The notes: generated by a model not told the origin, from the letters alone. Counted from the stretch's first letter, positions 32,643-44,675 are shown. The stretch is 64,000 nt of DNA from Beaufortia kweichowensis (GCA_019155185.1 CM032813.1:11744645-11808644), one strand, 5' to 3'. A program made the numbers and translations.

Positions 32643-35480
32643 ATGCTGAGATACCCGTGTCAGGCGCCCTGGTTATCGCTGATTCTATTTTATGGAACGT
32701 GGAAATGGAGACTCCAGCCACCATTGTTGAATGCAGGAGCCAGAGCGTCTGACATTAGATCTAAACCGAAAGTGCTGGCTAAGACTAAACTTAAATTTTC
32801 TAAGGTTGTTATTCACGTCGGCACAAACGATATGAGACTCTGCCATTCGGAGATCACTAAAAAATAAAATTAAGGAGGTGTGTGAACTTGCAAAAACTCT
32901 GTCAGACACTGTAATTTGCTCTGGTCTCCTACCCGCTTACCGGGGTGATGAGACCTATAGTAGATTGTTGTCACTGCATGGCTGGATGTCTAAGTGGTGC
33001 CCGGAAAACAATATAGGCTACTGGACATAGGCAATATAGACAACTGGAAATATTTCTGGAGGAGACCTGACCTGTTAAAGAGAGATGGCCTCCATCCCTC
33101 ATGGAAAGGAGCTGCTGTCCTCTCTAGAAATTTGACCAATAGTCTTAAAAGTAAAATCTGACTATCCGGATAGTTACTTTTAAGAAAAATGCCCAGGTCA
33201 GGAAGCAGACCAATCTGCTTAACCATCCGTCTGCAAGCTGCCTTGACATGTCACATAGGCCACATAAATCACAGCATATAGAGTTTTTACAACCCACATA
33301 TCAACCTATAGAGACTGTGTCTGTTTCCCGATCAAACAAACATATAGCATACTCTAACCTTAAACACACAAACCTAATTACTATTAAACTAGAAAACAAT
33401 CCACAAACAGATGCTACAAAAAAGTTACAATTCGGCCTGCTTAATATCAGGTCGCTTTCCAATAGAGAATATATTGTCAATGAAATTATTTACAGACCAC
33501 AATTTAGATGCATTGTGCCTGACAGAAACATGGCTTAAAACAGATGATTTTATCAGGCTGAATGAATCTACTCCACAAGACTACTACAAGCATGAGCCTC
33601 GTCTGAAGGGTAGAGGTGGCGGTATTGCTACAATCTTTAGCAACCTATTTTGCGTCAATCTTAAATCTAGAAAATTTAACTCGTTTGAAATAATGGTGCT
33701 AAATATGTCACTTCCAAACGGTCGCAACAAACATTTGTCCTTCATCATGGCTACTATTTACAGACCACCGGGTCATCATGCAGACTTCCTTAAAGAATTT
33801 GCAGATTTTTTGTCAGAATTAGTAGTCAATGTAGATAGAGCCTTAATCGTTGGTGACTTTAATATACACGTTGATAACTCAAAAGATGTGCTATGTATAG
33901 CTTTTATGGATATCCTAGACTCGCTTGGTGTTAGCCAAAAGGTGTCAGGTGTCAGGTCCCACACATAAATGTAAGCACACTTTAGACCTAATTCTATCAT
34001 TTGGACTAAATATAAATAACATAGAAATATTACCTCAGACTGATGCTATCTCAGATCACTGCCTCATATCATACACTGTAGCTTTAGATAAGTCCCTTCA
34101 CCCTACACATCGGTTTAGATCAAGCAGAACAATCATCTCTACTACTAAAGATAGTTTTATTAACAATCTTCCGAATCTGTCTCAAACCCTTAATGTAATA
34201 AATAACAATCAAGATCTTGATGCCATAACAGAAACATTAAACACGCCTTTTCAGGTACTTTAGAAACTGTCGCACCAATCAGATTAAAGAGAACTAAAGA
34301 AAGAACGCCAGCTCCATGGTATAATAGCCACACTTCAGCCCTAAAAAAGGCAGCTAGAAAAATGGTACGTAGATGGAGGATTACGAACCTAGAAGTATGG
34401 AGTGATGCATGGAAAGAGAGCACTAACAAGTACAAACAGGCTCTAAAAAACGCCAAATCTTCATATCTTAGCAAGTTGATTGCAGAAAATCAAAATAACC
34501 CGCGATTTCTTTTTAATACAGTCGCAAAACTGACTAAAAACAAATCATTAACAGAAAAAGATGCTAAACTACAGCACGATAGTAATGATTTTATTAATTT
34601 CTTTGCAAATAAAATTAAGCAGATTAGAGAAAATATTGCATCTACACAGCTAGCAACCTCTATATCCGATAGTATCCCGTTCCACATGCAGCCACTAGTA
34701 CAACTTGAATCATTTACTGCTATTACAATGGATGAACTCACAAAAATAATAAATTCATCAAAATCATCATCCTGTATATTAGATCCCGTCCCCACAAAAT
34801 TACTAAAATAAGTTTTTTCTGCAGTATCGAAACCAGTGCTCAATATATTAACTCATCATTAGAATTAGGCTATGTCCCAGCAGCCTTCAAAACGGCAGTT
34901 ATTAGGCCTCTCATAAAAAAGCCTAATCTCAACCATGGAGACCTAACTAACTTTAGACCAATTTCAAATCTCCCCTTTTTATCAAAAATACTGGAAAAGG
35001 TTGTGTCTAACCAACTACAGACATTCCTAATTACATACAAAGCCCTGAACGGCCTTGCACCTCTATACCTCTATGAACTACTATCAGCATACAATCCATC
35101 CCGAGCATTGCGCTCACAAAATAGCGGTTTGTTAAAAGTTCCAAGAATATCAAAAAAAAGTGCTACTACTTAGCACCAAAATTATGGAATGACCTATTTG
35201 GGACTCAGACACACTCGAGCAGTTTAAAACTAAACTAAAGACTCATGCATTCACCTAATTACAGATCCTAATTCTCTAAGGCCGCAATAGTTAACTCAAC
35301 CGGAACCGGGCATACATAAATATTACATATTGCATAAGATATCATTTGCATACATTACATATGAACGCCCGCTACGCTAATGTTAGTCTGTTTTGTCCCC
35401 TTCTCTCCTTCTCCTCCTCTCTCCTTTTCTCTCTCTCTATCCCCCTCTACCTTTTCCGAGGGATCCCGAGGAATGAGCCT
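32643..35480 (+). pseudogene. CR1/L2-like LINE with ORF1 esterase; RT core deleted
   Basis: An SGNH-esterase-like ORF1 is readable: VVIHVGTNDMRL (about 32806; GTND block) and RDGLHPSWKGAA (about 33085; Asp/His block), as in zebrafish L2 ORF1 proteins. The endonuclease follows at 33425-34080 (LLNIRSL, CLTETWL, ATIYRPPGHH, LIVGDFNIHV, ISDHCLI). The RT begins at about 34890 (IRPLIKKPNLNHG, NFRPISNLPFLSKILEKV) and then jumps at about 35027 straight to a C-terminal segment (TYKALNGLAPLYLYELLS). Blocks A-D with YADD are deleted. The 3' UTR to 35480 matches the copies at 661 and 29990. Confidence 0.85.
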
Positions 35481-36878
35481 CACAGAAACGAAATGATCTT
35501 TTTGTCCTTTCAGATACCGTTCTTCTGTGCGCAGCGCGCTCTCTTCTCAGTTCACCCGAGGGAGGCAGGTATGTTACAGTACAATAATAAAAGTCAAGAG
35601 CAGGCTGCGTATGTTAAAACTGTTTTATTGCGACTAAAACATTTTAAAACAGCAAATTTAAATGGCAAGTAAATGGCTATGTTTTTCGTTACTTTATTAG
35701 GGTATTTAGGGTAATAAAATATTCGTTGCAGTACATGTTGCAGTATCAAAAGTCATGTGATTACTAAAATAGTATGTACGTAATTGATCGTTCTTGGTCA
35801 GTTGCAACCTCTTGCAAATGGTAAACTTCCTATTAGGAATTCCAGTTAGGAATTAATTCAAACTTGTGATATGACGTGCCTGGGACGTTGCAGTTATGTT
35901 ACCAGTAAATCAATTGGGACTCAAGACAAACTCTGTGTGGTTTAAGTAGCCAAACTGTATTATGAAAATGTAGTCATTTGCATATAGCAATTACAGAGAC
36001 ATTTACACACGCAATTACAGAGACATTTTTTATCTTGAAAATTAATTTCCCACAAAATGTGTAATTTTTCATATATTTCTTATAAAACAATTGAAAATAA
36101 TTTTATTTAATGAATCATTTTAATGTAATTTAGGTTTTGAATGGGATGAAAAATCAAAACTAAAACTGCAAGTACAGTAGGTGTCAGCAAATCACATTCT
36201 GTGACTCATTACAGAATCATGTATTTAAGTTTGTTCTGTGTCTGAAATTTAAGTCACTTATTAACTCATGGTTTATTGATTGATTGTATAAAATCAATAA
36301 TATATTTTTAGATCACATAAGTTGTTATCATTTAAATAAACAAGATCTCATACAAGTAGCTTTTTTGCAATTACATCGTAGATATTGTGAGCCAGTTTTA
36401 ATTTTGTTGACAGATTTCTTTTTGGACAATCCCCATTCATCTCTTACCGGCACAACAGTAACAAAAGAAATCAAATAAATAATAAGATATGATTGCTTTT
36501 AAAGCTAGAAGTTTGACATCCAATCACATTAATGATGTTAACAGATACCTGTTGCTTGTATATTATATTAGCACAGTTTGTTCTGAATACAGTGCTGTGT
36601 GACTTCAACCATTAATATTTTTATAAGATACTGAGACAAGCACAAATGTCAGGGCATGTCAAAACGTCTGAGCAGGGTCTGGCTGCAGACGTGCAGTTTC
36701 AGTAGTTTCAATCACACTCAAGACACATGCGCTCTCAGAAACATGCATGTATTGAGTGCATGCACAGGCCACTTGTAAGTATATTTACTAAATTCGTACA
36801 ATATTAGGTTGAAGTAAAAGTGTTGTTTTTAATTATTAGGTAAATGTTATCGAGAATTATCCTTATATTTATCTGATA
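35481..36878. other. Gene-free interval
   Basis: No gene or repeat family was identified in about 1.4 kb. A 55-base stretch at 35514-35568 has splice-like edges (see rejected items). Confidence 0.45.
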
Positions 36879-37111
36879 CAGTATCTCACAGAAGTGAGTA
36901 CACCCCTCACATTTTTGTATATTTTTTATTATATCTTATCTTATCGGACAACACTGAAGAAATGACACTTTGCTACAATGTAAAGTAGTGAGTGTACAGC
37001 TTGTATAACAGTGTAAATTTGCTGTCCCCTCAAAATAACTCAACACCATTAAATATTAATAACACCATGGCCATTAATGTCTAAACCGTTGGCCACAAAA
37101 GTGAGTACACC

Positions 37112-37928
37112 CAGGGGCGCCGTAACGGGGGGGAGGATAAAGACAATTCTAAGCCCACTGGTTTCATTGGGGGCCCAGGCAGCAAAACTCGCCTGTGACA
37201 CACATGTGTGTCCCCTTAAGACGTAGATGGTGTATGTTCCCTTAAGACGTAAGCGAATCGTTCAGAAAAAGCGGCACTTGCACTGCACTTGACCTAGTCT
37301 TATTTAAGGTTTTTTCCTTGGAAAGGACGCCAGAGCCGTGAATCAAACTCGCGTCATCGAAGCGCAGTTGCGCTGTGTATATGTCTGGAGCACTGTCCAC
37401 TCAGCCACAGGCTCTGACAGGTATTGGTGTTTTTTAAATTTTTAATTTAATATTTAGTAATTTAGTATATTTTTAAATACTATAATTTTATTGGTGTGTA
37501 AGACAGCTCAATATACTGTGTGTAAAAGTATTTGTAACTTTGTAATGTAAATTGTTTAGTTTTTTTAATTTTTAGACTAAGATTTACAGACTAATTTTTA
37601 ATTAGTACATTGAAACATATTGCTTTGTCTAGACGGGGGAGAGGCTTTGGCAAAGATAGTCTTATTTTAGGGAGATGGAAGGCTGGGCCTGTAATATTTC
37701 CAGTTGGAGAAAGCATCCATTAAAAAAAAGTAGAAAAACTAAAAACTTTTTAAAACTATAAAAGAAAACTTTGGTCTCCTTTCCTGTGTTCCTCTGAAGC
37801 CAAGGCGTTAGCATTAGGCTTTATGCTTTTTTGCTTAAGGTTGCAGGCTTTCCATTTGTAGTGACTTTGGCTGTGGGGCCCGGAGTACAAATTAGCCCAA
37901 GGGCCCAGAAACCTTAGCGGCACCCCTG
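37112..37928. mobile_element. hAT element nested in the Tc1 element
   Basis: The ends CAGGGGCGCCG and CGGCACCCCTG are inverted repeats with one mismatch. A perfect 8-bp duplication, AGTACACC, lies at 37104-37111 and 37929-37936, and is itself part of the Tc1 end. No transposase is present, so it is a non-autonomous 817-bp copy. A family 1 SINE sits inside it. Confidence 0.92.
37326..37422 (-). mobile_element. tRNA-derived SINE (family 1), inverted
   Basis: The reverse complement has GTGGCTGAGTGGACAGTGCT, the A-box region, and GCGAGTTTGATTCACGGCTC, the B-box region. It matches the heads at 25303 and 44057. It is 5'-intact but has lost the tail. Confidence 0.7.
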
Positions 37929-38040
37929 AGTACACCCCTAAGTAAAAATGTCCAAATTGGGCCCAATTAGCCATTTTCTCTCCCGGTGTCATGTGACTCA
38001 TTTAGTGTGTTAAATTTGGTGTTATATTCATACACTCAGC

Positions 38041-38579
38041 TTATTACATCTATTAAAGTAGAAACAGATACTTGCATTGGTTTCAATCATGCTAAAGTGT
38101 CTGTGTACGCGTGTAGAAAGTCTTGGTGTGATATTCTTGGAAATTGCTGAAACTGAGTTAAAGGCCAAAGGTGTCTCAAACTAAAAGTGTTGGAGTAAGC
38201 GGGGGGAGGGCAGTACTCACAGGACAGAAATGCAGCAGGAACAGAAGAGACCAAAGAGAAGTTAGCTGGCACTTTTAAACTCAGAAGGGCACACCCTGGG
38301 AGGCTAAACCTGACCAATGGTTGTTGAGTGGGATAAGATTTCTCTTGTTTCACTCATTTAATTTTATTTATGAATTTGCAATAACAAAACAGTGTAGGTG
38401 TCTTACGGTTACAATCATCTGTCATACAGTCATCCATCAGCATGAAAATCAGGAAATCTGTGAAGGGCAATAGCACAAATAATAAAAAGAAAAAGAAAAA
38501 AGAAAAACATAAATAAAATAACAGACACATTCAATATACATTTTCAAGAAAATTCCAGAGCGGTCACCAGATATGCCAA
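38041..38579. other. Interval including the 3' UTR of the next LINE
   Basis: From about 38370 the minus strand is a plausible LINE 3' UTR, with an A/G-rich (minus: C/T-rich) segment at about 38470-38520. The left part is unassigned. Confidence 0.4.
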
Positions 38580-40276
38580 GTTTATTTTTCCAAAGGTAGG
38601 AAAGTAGCAATTTGATTCAACCACATATTAGTGGAAGGAACATGAGGAGTACACCACAACAAAGGTATACATTTTCTTGCCAGAAAAGTACAGAGATGTA
38701 ACACAAGTTCTAGACTATGACTGAGGTGTAATTCAGCTTTACAGTTCAAGAGATAGATACTTGGGGATAGATCAAAAGATTTGCCAATGATCCTCTGAAC
38801 CATTTTATGTATTTCTTTCCAGTACAACTTGATCATGTCACAGTCCCAGAACACATGCATCACAGTACCAGTATTAGACTTGCATTTGAAACATAATTGC
38901 GAAACGTTAGGAAAAATCTTGTGGAGACGAACTGGTGTTAAATAAGTCCTATAAAAGAACTTAAAAATTTGCTCATGGTTCGATATCGAGGCATTTCTAA
39001 AGAAATCGCCAGAACAGATTGACAACCATTCTTCATTACTGAAATTAGTTTCAAAATCTTTTTCCCATATCACTTTCAAGGGGTCAAAGGAGTAGTTTCC
39101 AACATTAGATAACATGGTGTAAAAAACAGAAATCTTCCTTTTAGGAGAAGATGAAGAGAACAATTGCTGCTCTATATCAGAAAGATCGAAACGTATTCTA
39201 TTATTCTTTAGAACTGATTCCAGAAAATGTCGCAGTTGCAAAAAATTGTAGAAATCATTATTAGGTCAATTAAATTCCTGTTTTAATGACTGAAATGATT
39301 TTAGACTGCCACTGTCAAACAACTGGTCCAACTCCAAGATTCCCCTTAGTCTCCATGAGCGAAAGCCAATGTTCTGAATAGCAGAAGGAAGCATAGGAAA
39401 TAATGTGACCCCGTAACACTGCTTTAGCAGCATCCCATTTTGTCGCTGAAGAAACAGGGGAGTTCTGGTTATCCTGGCAATAATTATCTATTTTCTGCTT
39501 AAGGAAGATCATTATTATTCAAATGTGAAACATTGAACTTCTAATAATTGGCTTTAGGAATAAATGAATTGATATTAAAGTCTAAGTAAACAGGACTATG
39601 GTCAGATAGAACAATAGGACCGATACGGCAAGATTTTACTTGGTGAAGACATTCGGACAGTGTGAAAAAATAATCCAACCTGGAATAAGATTTATGAGGA
39701 TGACAGTAGAACGTATAGTTTCTGACTTTCAGATGCAATTCCCTCCAAATATCTACTAGGCCCAAGTCTTTACAAATACTCCGCAAAGTGTGGGAGGATT
39801 TGTGTCCTGTCAGAATCTGCGGAGTGGATTTGTCCCAATTGTTATCCATGATGCAGTTAAAATCACCGCCCAGAAACCCTAGGTTTCTACAAAATTCGTT
39901 AAACTGGAAGATTGTCCTGGATATAAAACTAGGACAGTCAGTATTTGGAGCGTATATATTTCCGATAGTGAAATGCACTCCAAAAAAATAGCCTGAGACC
40001 AGTACAAATCTCCCTTCAGAGTCAGACTCAACATACTCTAAACTGAATGGAATGTCCTTGTGAATTAAAATTGCAACACCTCTGCTATTCGACGTAAAGG
40101 AAGAGTAATATATCTGACCCACCCAGTCTCTTTTCATTTTACAATGCTCATTGTCTGACAAATGAGAGCAATGGATATGCACTTTTTTTTGAGAAATGTC
40201 AAGATTTTCTTTCTCTTTATGACATGTCCAATACCCTTCACATTCCAAGTTACTAACTTGACAGTACTTTGCATGC
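38580..40276 (-). pseudogene. L1-clade LINE ORF2, RT core deleted
   Basis: The ORF2 start is at 40276 (MQSTVKLVTWNVKGIGHVIK). The endonuclease continues at 39541-40190: VLVSGYFFGVHFTIGNIYAP, FLGGDFNCIMD, SRLDYFFTL and LSDHSPVYLD. A short linker (39315-39512) follows, then directly the C-terminal region at 38582-39241, with CFKCKSNTGTVMHVFWDC, the cysteine-containing zinc-like motif of L1 ORF2. Reverse-transcriptase motifs are absent, so an internal deletion removed them. Two frameshifts are visible near 40135 and 39540. Confidence 0.85.
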
Positions 40277-40609
40277 AAAAAAAAAAGAACAAAATGTTAA
40301 AATGCTGATGGACCAACAGAAGTGAATCTGGCACATGAATGACCAAAATTGAACAGAAACAGTGCCACAAAATGAGCACTGAATAACAACAAAGAAGCCC
40401 TCCATAAAAAGCATAAAAAAAACAGACACGTAATATGTATGTCATCGAAACAACCACAACTTTAGATGACTACACATGTACAAATAAAACATGAGCCATG
40501 TAAATTAACATAACTTGATCAAATTCCATTAAATCTGTTTGGGGGGGATTATTCCCTTACACAAGCATCAGGAAAGACAGCTTCCTCTGCCAATTCATTA
40601 TGTCACTAG

Positions 40610-40750
40610 TTTTGGGTTTTGCTTACAATGCCTTGATCAGAAACATTGAAATAGCTTATTCAACATTGTTTTTTACTAATGTCATGTTCCCCTGATTGCA
40701 GCAATAAGAAAAGACAGCTCTGTGTTATTTCAATACAGAAAATTCTGCCC
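40610..40750 (-). repeat. Inverted, isolated copy of satellite A
   Basis: Read in reverse, it matches the part of the A unit at about 49780-49880: GTCATGTTCCC(C/G)TGATTGCAGCAA(T/C)AAGAAAA and GAAA..TTAAAATAGCTTATT. It lies about 7 kb left of the array and in the opposite orientation, more diverged than array members. Confidence 0.75.
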
Positions 40751-41130
40751 TCAATTACAACTAAGGAGTGCGACCAGACTTACATTTTATGCATCTCCAG
40801 TTCTGCTGCTGCTAAGGCAGCTGTGTTGATGGGGTTTGCATATGGATGTTGTAGAGTGATCTAGAGACAGTTTGCCCCTACCTCTGCCCTCAATCACAAC
40901 ATATATGGCGCGCTCTGAGAAGGCGACCAGGGCCCCATTCATCGTACGTCGCTAATTCAGTTAGCTGGATTTGATTGTTGTCGATTTCGGCTGATCTTGG
41001 ATTGTTTGGTTCTTCGAAGCTCATCCTGGACTTGCTGTCATAGCAACAGGTCCTTAAGCTTGAACCTGCTCGGGAGCAGGTTTATTTTATGTAAACAGGA
41101 TTAGATCACGGCTTTATAAGCGGAGGCGAT

Positions 41131-42600
41131 ATGGTAAATCTGTTGCACTTGCAGACATGTCTTGCAGGTGCGAGGATAATTCGCAGAGCTTTAAGAATTC
41201 ATCGCGTTTTGCGACACAGAGAGGATCCGTTAGCACAGAGCGATCGTATCCTTTTTGAAAGATATCGTTTTTCACGTGAGGGTCTCATTTACATTATTCA
41301 TTTGATCGAACCTCACATTAAAAGTTTGACTTGTCGGAGTCGGGCTTTAACAGCAGCACAAACTGTGTGCATCGCATTAAGATTCGTTGCGTGTGGCACT
41401 TTACTGTACACTATTGGGGATGCTGAGAACTTAAACAAAAGTGCTGTCTGTCGTGCCATTCGCAAAGTTTACCTGGCCCTCAAGCAGTTTTTAGGGGTTT
41501 TTGTGGTCTTTCCAAGCCACTTAAGACCCCAAGTTGTAAAACAGAGCTTTTTCGCCATTGCAGGTACATTTGACTTGTTAATGAAGATTGTGTGAATATT
41601 ACTATGCTAGTAAATATGAATTGATTGTCCCCCAGGCTTCCCTAATGTAATTGGTGCCATAGACTGCACACACATTTGTATCAAGGCCCCACCAGGCCCC
41701 ATTGAAGGGGATTTTATGAACCGAAAGGGGGTTCACAGTATAAATGTGCAGGTGAGTTACTATGACAATTCTTAATATTTTATATAGGTAATATACACAA
41801 TGCATTCCATAAGTGGGGCAGTTGTAGCCTAGTGGTTAGAAAGTTGGACTTGCAACCAGAGAGTTGCTGGTTCGGTTCCCACTACCAGCAGAAAACAACT
41901 GAGGTGCCCTTGAGCAAGACAACGCACCCCTAATCGCTCCCAGTGTGCCACTGGTAAAGTTGTAAGTCGCTTTGGATAAAAGCGTCAGCTAAATGAATAA
42001 ATGTAAAATAAGTATACAGTTGATTGACTACAATGTCTTAGATGGTGTGTAACTCTATGTGTCATATTACAAATGTGGAAGCCAAATGGCCAGGATCTGT
42101 GCATGACTCCAGAATTTTCAGAGAGTCACATTTACTCACATTATTTGAACGTGGTAAGGAAAATATTAATGTCAAGCTCATTGTATTACACACTGATTGT
42201 GGTCCTAACAGAACTGCATTTTACCATTATACAGGTGATTATGACGGGATCCTGGTTGGAGACGGGCTATGCCTGTAGGCAGTATTTTATGACCCCATTC
42301 CCTGACCCCAACCCTGGACCACAAACCTGTTACAATGCAGCTCTAGCCAGGACAAGGGCACGCATTGAAATGACCTTTGGTCAACTAAAGGGAAGATTTC
42401 AGTGTCCGAAAAGTCTGAGGGTTGCACCTGACAGGGCCTGTGACATTATTGTTGCATGTGCTGTATTACACAACATTGCCACCATTAGAAAGGAGAGGAA
42501 CCCTGTGGTGGAAGTGCAGCCTGATGATGACCTCCAGTCAGTGCACTTGGATCCTAGTGGCAGAGCTGCACGAGACAGGGTTGTGGAACACCATTTTTGA
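41131..42600 (+). pseudogene. Harbinger transposase, four exons, frameshifted
   Basis: Exons are 41131-41563, 41636-41751, 42042-42153 and 42235-42600, with GT/AG junctions. Exon 1 gives the helix-rich N-terminus (RIHRVLRHREDPL, ALRFVACGTL). Exon 2 gives VIGAIDCTH with the first catalytic Asp. Exon 3 has WPGSVHDSRIF with the second Asp. Exon 4 has RARIEMTFGQLKGRF with the catalytic Glu, then VLHNIA, and ends VVEHHF. Between LVGD and GYACR two bases are missing relative to the usual GDRGY, which shifts the frame. The enzyme is therefore broken by one small lesion. Confidence 0.85.
41815..42008 (+). mobile_element. tRNA-derived SINE (family 2) with L2-type tail
   Basis: The A-box region is GTAGCCTAGTGGTTAGAAAG and the B-box region is GGTTCGGTTCCCACT. 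A body follows (CTGAGGTGCCCTTGAGCAAG), then a tail TTTGGATAAAAGCGTCAGCT that is the same as the 3' end of the L2 LINEs at 1 and 24365. This fits the known way SINEs borrow the reverse transcriptase of a partner LINE. It is inserted in intron 2 of the Harbinger transposase. Confidence 0.85.
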
Positions 42601-42784
42601 GAGAAATAAAATATTATATATATATATATATATATATATGTGTGCGTGTGTTTTTTTCTTTTTTTATTAAAGAGACAGGGCAAATGTGAAATGTGTCCAT
42701 GACTTTTATTAGTTGTTTTGTGAGAGGGGGAAAAATAAAATAGGTCATCTCTTGCCTGCAAAGAGACATTGACATTGTTATAAA

Positions 42785-43750
42785 AGGTCAAAAGTGCTGT
42801 GTGAAATGTTTTAATAGTTACCCTGAAGTTCGTTTTGCAGCAACTCTATTTTTAGTGCCATTTTCTTATTGATCAGCTATTGGATCTCAGTCTCCCCGCA
42901 GTTTTTGTTTCTTAGTTCCAATTTGCAGAGAAAATATTGAACACCACATGCCACAAAAAAAAATGAATATGCAACACACACTCTGTGCAGACTCCCTCTC
43001 TGCAGGCCTCTGTGCAGACTCTTGCAACTCATTGCGGTCAAAATTAGCAAGTACATTAGTAGATAAAGATAAATATATATATTTATATTATTTGGGTGCA
43101 TTATTTAGGGTGTTTTTGTACTTACAAGTACTTCCTCCAAAGGACACTCATCTGAGACTCTCTTCACTGGCCTGTGCAATTAAAATACATGGTATGACAA
43201 AGTCATAGACTGTCTCCACTATTGATATTGATTTCACTATTGAGGGAAACTTACTGCACATGCTTCAGCCACCGCTTGCATGGGAACAGGCAAAAGTGTG
43301 GGTGTGTTATTCAAAACTGCACAAAAAGGTTTGGGTACACAGGAAAAAAAACAGTTTGGGTACACAAGGAAAAAAGCAACATTTTTACATTTACTCAAAG
43401 AAGGTTTAACTGCCTTCCGTTCATGTGAACGCAATTCAGCACTACTGAATTTACAGTTGACTGAAAATGAGTGTATCGGACTTTTGGATTACACCAAATG
43501 CAAGGTAACTACCAATTATTTTACAAATAATTGGTAGCTTGTACAAAAAGAATTCAAAGACTCTTTACCAGTAATGAAGGTGCTGTTGTGACTGCTTCCT
43601 GGCTGTGGGTCTAAGGAAGAGCTGCCCCCAGAGATACCCTGAATATTGGGTCTGTTTTCATTGAACCCAAGGGCCAGCTCTTCTGCCGGGGTGTGATGTG
43701 GGGGTGCAGGACCACCACCTGTTTTTTTTGTTCTGCCTTTTTCCTAGTGA
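42785..43750 (-). pseudogene. Harbinger Myb-like partner protein, remnant
   Basis: The minus strand has KTGGGPAPPHHTPAEELALG with GFNENRPNIQGISGGSSS at about 43590-43730, the middle region of Harbinger Myb-like proteins. At the end is a lysine/leucine-rich helix (KLELRNKNCGETEI... NKKMALKIELLQNELQ, about 42795-42930), with an in-frame stop between the two halves. The N-terminal Myb/SANT domain would lie between 43740 and the inverted repeat and is not readable. The partner normally carries the transposase into the nucleus and to the ends. Confidence 0.6.
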
Positions 43751-43951
43751 CTGCACAAGCACATCATTTCATAATCATTAAACCGGATCATATCATCTCA
43801 AATGTGTCTTTTGATCTCGGATGTAATAAGCGACGTACGAAGAACAGGCCCCAGGCTTGTGTTCTTCGTGTGAGGAACGCAAGTAAACGTTTGGGGCTGC
43901 TGGGCGGGAGCACTGGTAAGCGGCACACTGGGAGCAATTAAGGGTAAGTTG

Positions 43952-44675
43952 TAGGGATGTCCCGATCTGATCTAGTTTCAGACTCAATCAGAATGGGATG
44001 TTACCTCCCGATCATGACTCGGATATATATGTACATATATTCTCATTAATTTTTTTATAGGAAGGGATACCAGAGCCGGGATTCGAACTGGTGTCGCCGA
44101 AGCGCAGTTGCGCTGTATACGTCTGGAGCGCTATCCACTCAGCCACAAGCTTTGACATATTCTCATTATTTTGAACACATCTATAGTTATGCGGTGGCAC
44201 AGAGTTAGACCTCTTGACTCCACACAGAAACAGCAACGCTACCAGTAGTAGAGTTAGGAGTGCAGTTCCTAAAAGCACATTACTGGCTTTGCAAACACTG
44301 TGGCACTTTTATTTTTTTATTTTTTTACATGCCTGCCGGGTATTTTAAGTTCAGGTGCTATTTGTTTTTATATTAGACTTTTTTTTATATTTACTGTTGC
44401 ACAAAAGTCCAAAAGTGAAGAATTTATGTTATTTATTACTTGATTGTTCAAGCTACCTCACAGAAGTGCTCTGTTTGTTAACAGAGTTGTTGAATTTTAA
44501 AATAAGGTGAATTAAATAAAAAATAAGGAACATCCTGGATCTGTTTCTTCGCTCTTTTTTTTTCTTTTTTTATGTATTATAGAAGTATCGGATCGGGACT
44601 CGGTATCTGCAGATACTCAAAATCAAATGACGGACTCGAACTCGAGGGCAAAAAAACCTGATCGGGACATCCCTA
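43952..44675. mobile_element. hAT element inserted into a SINE
   Basis: The inverted ends TAGGGATGTCCCGATC and GATCGGGACATCCCTA are perfect over 16 bases. The flanking octamers GTAAGTTG and GTAAATTG match at 7 of 8 positions. There is no transposase. A family 1 SINE lies inside. Confidence 0.88.
44057..44157 (-). mobile_element. tRNA-derived SINE (family 1), inverted, inside the hAT
   Basis: The reverse complement shows GTGGCTGAGTGGATAGCGCT and CCAGTTCGAATCCCGGCTCT. It is the best-preserved head of the three family 1 copies. Confidence 0.75.

Larger units (their letters stand above)
36879..38040 (+). mobile_element. Tc1-like element end, split by a hAT insertion
   Basis: It starts at a TA with CAGTATCTCACAGAAGTGAG, the terminal repeat of a common fish Tc1-type family. 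ACACTGAAGAAATGACACTT and CCAAATTGGGCCCAATTAGC are further family phrases. The sequence is continuous if 37112-37928 is removed with one target copy. The element is lost after about 38040, before any transposase, so its right end is approximate. Confidence 0.78.
40931..43851 (+). mobile_element. Harbinger (PIF) DNA transposon, 2.9 kb
   Basis: The terminal inverted repeats share TTC(A/T)TCGTACGTCGCT near both ends (40938-40954; reverse at about 43827-43844). The three-base duplication CAG lies at 40928-40930 and 43852-43854, matching the CWG-type target of Harbinger elements. It carries both expected genes: a HARBI1-like transposase on plus and a Myb/trihelix-type partner on minus, converging. 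Both are damaged. A SINE sits in a transposase intron. Confidence 0.88.

Noticed and set aside
35514..35568. Possible 55-base exon with CTTTCAG before and GTATGT after
   Set aside because: No reading frame link to any neighbour, no homologous protein recognised, and it directly follows a LINE 3' UTR.
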